In this document: positions 13,708 through 18,289 of the stretch, one piece after another
Numbering within the stretch: the stretch's first letter is position 1
Layout: every line of letters starts with the position of its first letter
Origin: Pseudomonadota bacterium
Lineage (GTDB): Bacteria > Pseudomonadota > Alphaproteobacteria > Caulobacterales > Caulobacteraceae
Direction of reading: 5' to 3'
Assembly (NCBI GenBank): GCA_023436945.1
Contig: JAEZHG010000005.1
Span: forward strand, 1 to 18,289
DNA: 18,289 nt
The notes under the pieces: generated by a model
Told to the model about the DNA's origin: nothing
Database searches by the model: none
Seen by the model: only the letters and a program-made list of their open reading frames with translations
Made by a program: the position numbers and the translations under genes

Positions 13708-16700
13708 ATGCGCCTCGGGGGACGAATTCAGGCGGGCCGTGCAGCGCGCCGTACATTGCTGGCCGGTGCCTGTGCCTATGCGGCACTTTCGGCCGGAGCC
13801 GCTCTGGCGCAGGAAGCACCGCTTGAGCTGGATGGCGAAGAGACCGTCTCCCAGGTCAGCGACATCGTCGTCACCGGCTCGCGCATCGCACGCCGCGACT
13901 ATTCCTCGAACAGCCCGCTGACCTCGGTCACCTCCGAGGCCATCGAGAACACCGGCCAGATCACGGTCGAAAAAGCCCTGACCCAGATGCCGCAGTTTGC
14001 GGGCGCGCAGGGCCAAAGCACCTCGGGTTCGTCCTCGACCTCGCTGAACGGGGGTCAGGCCTATGCCAGCCTTCGCGGTCTGGGCTCCAAGCGCACCCTG
14101 ATCCTGCTGGACGGCAAGCGTCTGCAGCCGTCGAACCCTGACGGTTCGGTGGACCTGAACATTATCCCCGAAGCCCTGATCGGCAATGTCGAGGTCATCA
14201 CCGGTGGTGCATCAACCGCCTATGGCTCGGACGCGACCGCGGGCGTGGTGAACTTCCGCCTGAAGAACGACTTCCAGGGCATAACCGTCGCCTCGCAATA
14301 CGGCATCAGCGACTATAGCGACGGCGAAAGCTTCCGCCTGTCCGTCACCGCGGGCGACCGCTTTGCCGAGGGCCGTGGCCGCGCCGTCGTCTCGCTCGAC
14401 TATTCGATGCGTGAACGCGCCTTCCAGTCAGAGCGCGACTATTATTTCCGCCGCAACCGTGAATCCAACACGGCCATCATCGCGCAGGGCTCTGCCCTGT
14501 TCGGTGCCAACCGCCCGACGCTGGCCGCGGTCAACGACATCTTCGTCGGCCAGTACGGCACCAATCCTGTCGCGGGTACGGGCGGCTTCTATAACGGCCA
14601 GATCGGCTTCAACACCGTCGATGGCAGCCTGTTCAATCTGGCTGGCACCTCTCCGGTGATGAACCTGCGCGATCCGGAAACCGACGGAGCTTTCCTGTCG
14701 GCCGGTGGCAACAACATGCTCTATGGCTGGACCGGAAATATCGTCCAGAACGACAACGAGCGCTATTCGCTGTTCTCGCGCATCGACTATGACATCACCC
14801 AGAACATCACCGGTTATATCCAGGGCTCGCTGACCAGCTATGAGTCCGAAGGTGTGTTCAACCCGACGCTGGCGGGGCTGGCCTATGCGCTGACGGTTCC
14901 GGTCGCGAACCCCTATATCAGCAATGATTTCCGCTACATCCTGAACTCGCGCGCCGATCCGGACGCTGACTTCTCGTTCTGGAAGGACCTCGATTTCGCA
15001 GGTCCGCGCCTGCAGAACTATGCCTATGACGTCTATCAGTTCATCGGCGGTCTGTCCGGTCAGGTTGGTATCAAGGACTGGACGTGGGAAGCCTATGCCA
15101 GCGCCTCCAAGGCCAAGTTCCTGAACACCCAGGTCGGCGGCGTCTCGCGCGATGCGATGAACGACCTGATCTATAGCCCGACGGGCGGCAACGAGTTCTG
15201 CGCAGGCGGTCTGAACCCGTTCGGCAACCACACCCCGTCGGCCGATTGCATCAACTATGTGGTGCGCAAGACGACCAATACCAACGAACTGACCCAGCGC
15301 ATGGCCGAGGCTTCGGTCACGGGCGGTCTGTTCGCCCTGCCTGCCGGTGATGTGCGTTTCGCCGCCGGTATCGGCTATCGCTACAACCACTTCGCCTTCG
15401 AACCGGATGCCCAGCTGAGCCGCCCTGACGGTACCAGCGACGTTCTCGGCTACGCCCCGCTTTGGGCGTCCAAGGGCAATGTGGATTCCACCGAAGTGTT
15501 TGCCGAGGTTCTGGTCCCGGTCCTGAAGGACCTGCCCTTCGTCCAGTCGCTGGAGATGGAGTTCGGCTACCGTTACTCCGACTATAGCTCGGTCGGTGGT
15601 GTGCAGGCCTATAAGGCCGATCTGAACTGGCAGGTGAACGACATCTTCCGTGTTCGCGGTGGATATAACCGCGCTGTGCGTGCGCCGAGCGTGGGCGAGC
15701 TTTATGCCCCGATCTCGACCGCCACGGTCGGCATCGGCACCCCCACGGGAGCCAACACCGATGGTGACCCGTGTGACGTGCGCTCTTCCTTCCGTCAGGG
15801 CCCGAATGGCCAGAAGGTTGCCGATCTGTGCGTGGCGTTGGGCGTCCCTAGTGGCCTGATCGATACCTACCAGTTCGGCGCGGCACAGGTCTTTGCGCTG
15901 ACGGGCGGCAACCCCGACCTTCAGGAAGAAACCGCCGACACCTATTCGTTCGGTACCGTGATCCAGCCCCAGTTCACCTCGCCGTGGCTGAGCAACATCT
16001 CGGCCTCGATCGACTGGTACAAGATCGAGGTTTCCGACGCCGTCGGCACCTTGGGCGTGGGTAACGCCATCCGCTACTGCTTCAACGACGGTGGCAACAA
16101 CCCGACCTACGACCCGAACAACTACTACTGCCAGCTTCAGGACCGCAGCACTGTTGACGGCAACATGGTCAACCCGCTGCAGCCGCTGCTGAACCTTGGC
16201 GCGTTCAATGTGACGGGCGTGGACCTGCAGTTCGACTGGCGTCTGCATCTGGCCGATATCGGTTTGGGTGATAAGGGCAGCCTTAGCTTTGGCTCGACGA
16301 TCTCCTATCTCGACAGCTTCGAGATCCAGGCCCTGCCGGGCGCGCCGGTCTATGACTATGCGGGCACGTGGGGCACGGCCATCGAAGCCAATGCCGGTCA
16401 GGCACACCCTGACTGGAAGTCGGTCACCAGCGTCACCTATTCGCGTGACAGCTGGAACGTGGGCCTGCGCTGGCGCCACACCTCCGAGATGATCAACTCG
16501 GCCCGTGTGACGGCACCGAACAGCACCACGCGCGGTGTCGATGCCTATGACGTATTCGACCTGAACGCCCGCGTTCAACTGCCGTTCGAGACCACGGTGC
16601 GCTTCACCGTCACCAACCTGTTCAACGAGGCTCCGCCGCAGGTTGGCAATGTGCGCGGCACCTATGATCCGCAGAACTACGACACGCTGGGCCGCTACTA

Positions 16701-16728
16701 CTCGGTGGCTGTCAGCAAGTCGTTCTGA
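13708..16728 (+). CDS. TonB-dependent outer-membrane receptor
   Basis: This 1006-residue receptor has a signal peptide (basic start, hydrophobic run about 16-33, cleavage near ALAQ 32-35). A TonB-box-like DIVVTGSRI follows at 52-60. The plug domain (about 65-180) carries LRGLGSKRTLILLDGKR and the conserved NVEVITGGASTAYGSDATAG segment. The rest is a long 22-strand-type beta-barrel ending in an aromatic residue (KSF), the usual outer-membrane insertion signal. Paired cysteines in predicted loops (for example FCAGG...DCINY and RYCFND...YYCQ) suggest disulfide-braced extracellular loops. Such receptors import large or scarce ligands using TonB/ExbBD energy. The substrate is not readable from sequence. 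The exported amidohydrolase encoded 115 bp downstream suggests a peptide or amide ligand rather than a siderophore. Confidence 0.95.
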   Translation: MRLGGRIQAGRAARRTLLAGACAYAALSAGAALAQEAPLELDGEETVSQVSDIVVTGSRIARRDYSSNSPLTSVTSEAIENTGQITVEKALTQMPQFAGAQGQSTSGSSSTSLNGGQAYASLRGLGSKRTLILLDGKRLQPSNPDGSVDLNIIPEALIGNVEVITGGASTAYGSDATAGVVNFRLKNDFQGITVASQYGISDYSDGESFRLSVTAGDRFAEGRGRAVVSLDYSMRERAFQSERDYYFRRNRESNTAIIAQGSALFGANRPTLAAVNDIFVGQYGTNPVAGTGGFYNGQIGFNTVDGSLFNLAGTSPVMNLRDPETDGAFLSAGGNNMLYGWTGNIVQNDNERYSLFSRIDYDITQNITGYIQGSLTSYESEGVFNPTLAGLAYALTVPVANPYISNDFRYILNSRADPDADFSFWKDLDFAGPRLQNYAYDVYQFIGGLSGQVGIKDWTWEAYASASKAKFLNTQVGGVSRDAMNDLIYSPTGGNEFCAGGLNPFGNHTPSADCINYVVRKTTNTNELTQRMAEASVTGGLFALPAGDVRFAAGIGYRYNHFAFEPDAQLSRPDGTSDVLGYAPLWASKGNVDSTEVFAEVLVPVLKDLPFVQSLEMEFGYRYSDYSSVGGVQAYKADLNWQVNDIFRVRGGYNRAVRAPSVGELYAPISTATVGIGTPTGANTDGDPCDVRSSFRQGPNGQKVADLCVALGVPSGLIDTYQFGAAQVFALTGGNPDLQEETADTYSFGTVIQPQFTSPWLSNISASIDWYKIEVSDAVGTLGVGNAIRYCFNDGGNNPTYDPNNYYCQLQDRSTVDGNMVNPLQPLLNLGAFNVTGVDLQFDWRLHLADIGLGDKGSLSFGSTISYLDSFEIQALPGAPVYDYAGTWGTAIEANAGQAHPDWKSVTSVTYSRDSWNVGLRWRHTSEMINSARVTAPNSTTRGVDAYDVFDLNARVQLPFETTVRFTVTNLFNEAPPQVGNVRGTYDPQNYDTLGRYYSVAVSKSF

Positions 16729-16735
16729 TGACCTT

Positions 16736-16760
16736 GGGCCGGAGAGAAAGTCTCCGGCCC
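16736..16760 (+). repeat. Intergenic GC-rich hairpin after the receptor gene
   Basis: GGGCCGGAGA (16736-16745) and TCTCCGGCCC (16751-16760) form a perfect 10-bp stem with a 5-nt loop, seven bases after the receptor stop. No U-tract follows, so partial termination or protection of the upstream mRNA segment is more likely than full termination. This would give different receptor and enzyme levels from one operon. Confidence 0.6.
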
Positions 16761-16812
16761 TGCCTGTTTCCGGGGGACCTCGGCCCATCGGAGAGATGAG
16801 TATTCTTTTAGG

Positions 16813-16840
16813 GCGGTGCGAGGGGCACCGCGGGAGAGGA
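16813..16840 (+). promoter_or_regulatory. Hairpin adjoining the ribosome binding site of the amidohydrolase gene
   Basis: GCGGTGC (16813-16819) and GCACCGC (16825-16831) form a perfect 7-bp stem with a 5-nt loop, ending two bases before the strong Shine-Dalgarno GAGAGGA (16834-16840). That site is three bases from the ATG at 16844. The site decides this start over the upstream ATGs in the same open frame. The hairpin might tune translation. Confidence 0.5.
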
Positions 16841-16843
16841 AAT

Positions 16844-18139
16844 ATGAAGCTGACTCTGAAGAAGAGCCTTGCTGTCGGCATGGCCGCAGCAGCCATGATG
16901 GTCACCGCCGGTGCCGCCATCGCTCAGGAAACCTATATCCACGCCGGTCGCCTGTTGGCCGATCCGTCGACGGGCCGCGTGACCGAGCGCCAGACGCTGG
17001 TGATCGAAGCGGGCAAGGTGAAGGAAATCCGCGACGGCTTCGTGGGTCAGGGCAATGTCATCGACCTGTCGGACAAGTTTGTCCTGCCGGGCCTGATCGA
17101 CAGCCACGTCCACCTTGGCAACCAACAGGGTGACGGCGGCCCGACCGCCCGCTTCACCAATACCGCAGCCGATGCCGCGCTGCGCGGTGCTCAATACGCC
17201 AAGATCACCCTTGAAGCCGGTTTCACCACTGTGGCTGACCTCGGTGGCAATACCGACGCCATCATCGGCCTGCGCAACGCCATCGCGCAAAACCGCGTGC
17301 CGGGCCCGCGCATTCTGGCCTCGGCTGGCGGTGTGACCCCGCACGGCGGCCACGGCGATGCCAACGGCGTCTCCGAAGCGCTGGTGCCGCACTTCCGTTC
17401 GACCGGCGTCTGCTCGGGTCCGGATGACTGCCGCCGCGCCGTGCGCGAGCGCGTGCGTTCGGGTGCCGACGTGATCAAGATCACCGCAACCGGCGGCGTT
17501 CTGTCCGACACCGGTGCGGGCCTGAACCAGCAGTTCTCGCAAGCCGAACTGGAAGCCATCGTCGAGACCGCCCACTTCATGGGCCGTCGCGTCACCGCCC
17601 ACGCCCACGGCACGGACGGTATCAACAGCTTCCTGCGCGCTGGCGGTGACTCGATCGAGCACGGCACCTATCTGGACGCTGAATCCATCCGCCTGTTCAA
17701 GCAAGGCAACCGCTATCTGGTGCCGACCCTGCTGGCGGGCGAGTTCGTGGCTCAGGAAGCCGCCCGTCCGGGCACCTTCTTCACCCCGAACCAGCGCAAG
17801 AAGGCTCTGGAAGCCGGTCCGCTGATGCTGGACATGGCCCGCCGCGCCCACGCTGCTGGCGTTCGCATCGCGTTCGGCACCGACAACGGTGTGGCTCCGC
17901 ACGGCACCAATGCCCGCGAGTTCCAACTGTATGTCCAAGCCGGCATGACCCCGATCGAGGCCATCCGCACCGCCACCGTCAATGCCGCCGACCACTTCCA
18001 GCTGGGCAGTGAAATCGGCCGCGTCACCGCGGGCTACAACGCCGACATCATCGCCGTTGACGGTAATCCGGTGGACGACGTTGCGGCCCTGATGAACGTC
18101 AACTTCGTCATGCGTGCGGGCACCGTCTACAAGCAGTAA
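16844..18139 (+). CDS. Exported amidohydrolase, Xaa-Arg/Lys dipeptidase / imidazolonepropionase-like group
   Basis: This is a 431-residue periplasmic hydrolase. The signal peptide is MKLTLKKSLA plus an Ala-rich core, with cleavage likely after AIA near 25-27. The amidohydrolase TIM-barrel shows a full binuclear metal site: His88 and His90 in DSHVH, carboxylated-Lys candidate Lys212 in VIKITATGG, His253 in TAHAHG, His273 in SIEHG, and Asp347 in FGTDNG. TTVADLGG (128-135) and the small beta-sandwich formed by the two termini (about 28-80 and 395-431) are also typical. Characterised relatives include Caulobacter Cc2672 and related dipeptidases acting on L-Xaa-Arg/Lys or proline dipeptides, and ochratoxin-cleaving amidases. 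The exact substrate is therefore open, but cleavage of a C-terminal amide is likely. It probably forms an operon with the TonB-dependent receptor upstream. Confidence 0.88.
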   Translation: MKLTLKKSLAVGMAAAAMMVTAGAAIAQETYIHAGRLLADPSTGRVTERQTLVIEAGKVKEIRDGFVGQGNVIDLSDKFVLPGLIDSHVHLGNQQGDGGPTARFTNTAADAALRGAQYAKITLEAGFTTVADLGGNTDAIIGLRNAIAQNRVPGPRILASAGGVTPHGGHGDANGVSEALVPHFRSTGVCSGPDDCRRAVRERVRSGADVIKITATGGVLSDTGAGLNQQFSQAELEAIVETAHFMGRRVTAHAHGTDGINSFLRAGGDSIEHGTYLDAESIRLFKQGNRYLVPTLLAGEFVAQEAARPGTFFTPNQRKKALEAGPLMLDMARRAHAAGVRIAFGTDNGVAPHGTNAREFQLYVQAGMTPIEAIRTATVNAADHFQLGSEIGRVTAGYNADIIAVDGNPVDDVAALMNVNFVMRAGTVYKQ

Positions 18140-18171
18140 GTAACGCGTAGAGTTTCTACTCCCACGTTGCG

Positions 18172-18202
18172 GGCCGCCTTCCTTGTGAGGGCGGCCTTCT
18201 TC
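18172..18202 (+). terminator. Rho-independent terminator of the amidohydrolase gene
   Basis: GGCCGCC (18172-18178) pairs with GGCGGCC (18190-18196), followed by the T-rich TTCTTC. It starts 33 bases after the stop codon and closes the receptor-amidohydrolase unit. A small dyad GTAGA-GTT-TCTAC at 18147-18159 precedes it. Confidence 0.75.
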
Positions 18203-18289
18203 GTCTCGGCTTTCGTATGGGGAAGCCACGCGCCTTAATTTGCTGTAGGGGGAGCGCCCCCCGAAGTTCGCTTACGAGAACCCCCGCGT
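18203..18289. other. Unassigned window end with G/C-run hairpins
   Basis: No gene is supported here. GGGGG-AGCG-CCCCC (18248-18261) could form a hairpin, and another C-run follows at 18281-18285. On the minus strand a frame is open from the window edge to a TAA at 18235-18237 (about 17 codons). It might be the end of a convergent gene, but nothing confirms that. Confidence 0.25.

Noticed and set aside
16643..16843. Upstream in-frame extension of the amidohydrolase gene overlapping the receptor gene end
   Set aside because: The extra 67 residues are out-of-frame receptor sequence and spacer. The GAGAGGA site and signal peptide fix the start at 16844.
14428..16920. Minus-strand open frame of 830 codons opposite the TonB-dependent receptor gene
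   Set aside because: Low-complexity Arg/Val/Gly/Ala composition with no recognisable motif. The plus strand holds a complete receptor with signal peptide, plug and barrel.
16808..18229. Minus-strand open frame of 473 codons opposite the amidohydrolase gene
   Set aside because: Composition is that of an antisense shadow, and the plus strand has all metal-site motifs of the amidohydrolase family.

Overview
The window looks like a piece of chromosome from an alphaproteobacterium, most likely of the order Caulobacterales (Asticcacaulis, Brevundimonas or Caulobacter type). This is inferred from four things: GC-rich coding DNA with short AT-rich intergenic islands, large TonB-dependent receptors, Caulobacter-style promoter motifs, and clustered GANTC (CcrM-type) sites. 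No rRNA, tRNA, CRISPR array, insertion sequence or prophage gene was seen. Almost every gene product that can be judged is exported, so the window is mostly envelope and nutrient-acquisition functions around one ribosomal protein gene.

Layout. Positions 1-3040 hold the end of an archaic (Csu-type, sigma-fimbria) chaperone-usher pilus locus: the C-terminal part of the outer-membrane usher, a two-domain tip-adhesin-like subunit, and a small pilin-like secreted protein encoded convergently, its stop codon touching the stop of the adhesin gene. The AT-rich gap at 3041-3228 is packed with perfect inverted repeats. The one next to the pilin-like gene would bury its ribosome binding site. Positions 3229-5344 (minus strand) carry an exported M1 metallopeptidase and rpmB (ribosomal protein L28), with a clear terminator between them. 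Divergent from rpmB is a small exported DUF3617 protein that may be translated from a leaderless mRNA. A bidirectional terminator separates it from a zinc alcohol dehydrogenase on the minus strand (6146-7192). Divergent from that is an AbgT-family transporter (7387-8991).

Positions 9238-13289 (minus strand) encode a 1021-residue exported DUF3857/transglutaminase-like/TPR protein and, upstream of it, acyl-CoA thioesterase II (TesB). A terminator-shaped hairpin ends just before the start codon of the large protein. The 418-bp AT-rich gap 13290-13707 separates tesB from a plus-strand pair: a 1006-residue TonB-dependent receptor and an exported binuclear-metal amidohydrolase of the Xaa-Arg/Lys dipeptidase and imidazolonepropionase-like group. 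The pair is best read as an outer-membrane uptake and periplasmic hydrolysis module, probably for peptides or N-acyl amino acids.

Working together: the M1 peptidase, the receptor/amidohydrolase pair and the AbgT transporter would all suit scavenging of peptide-like nutrients, although they lie in separate transcription units. The pilus genes serve surface attachment. The most unusual features are regulatory: the nested leader hairpin at 3050-3090, three GANTC sites around the rpmB promoter, the probable leaderless start at 5571, and the attenuator-like hairpin at 12306-12350. No single clearly new multi-gene system was found.
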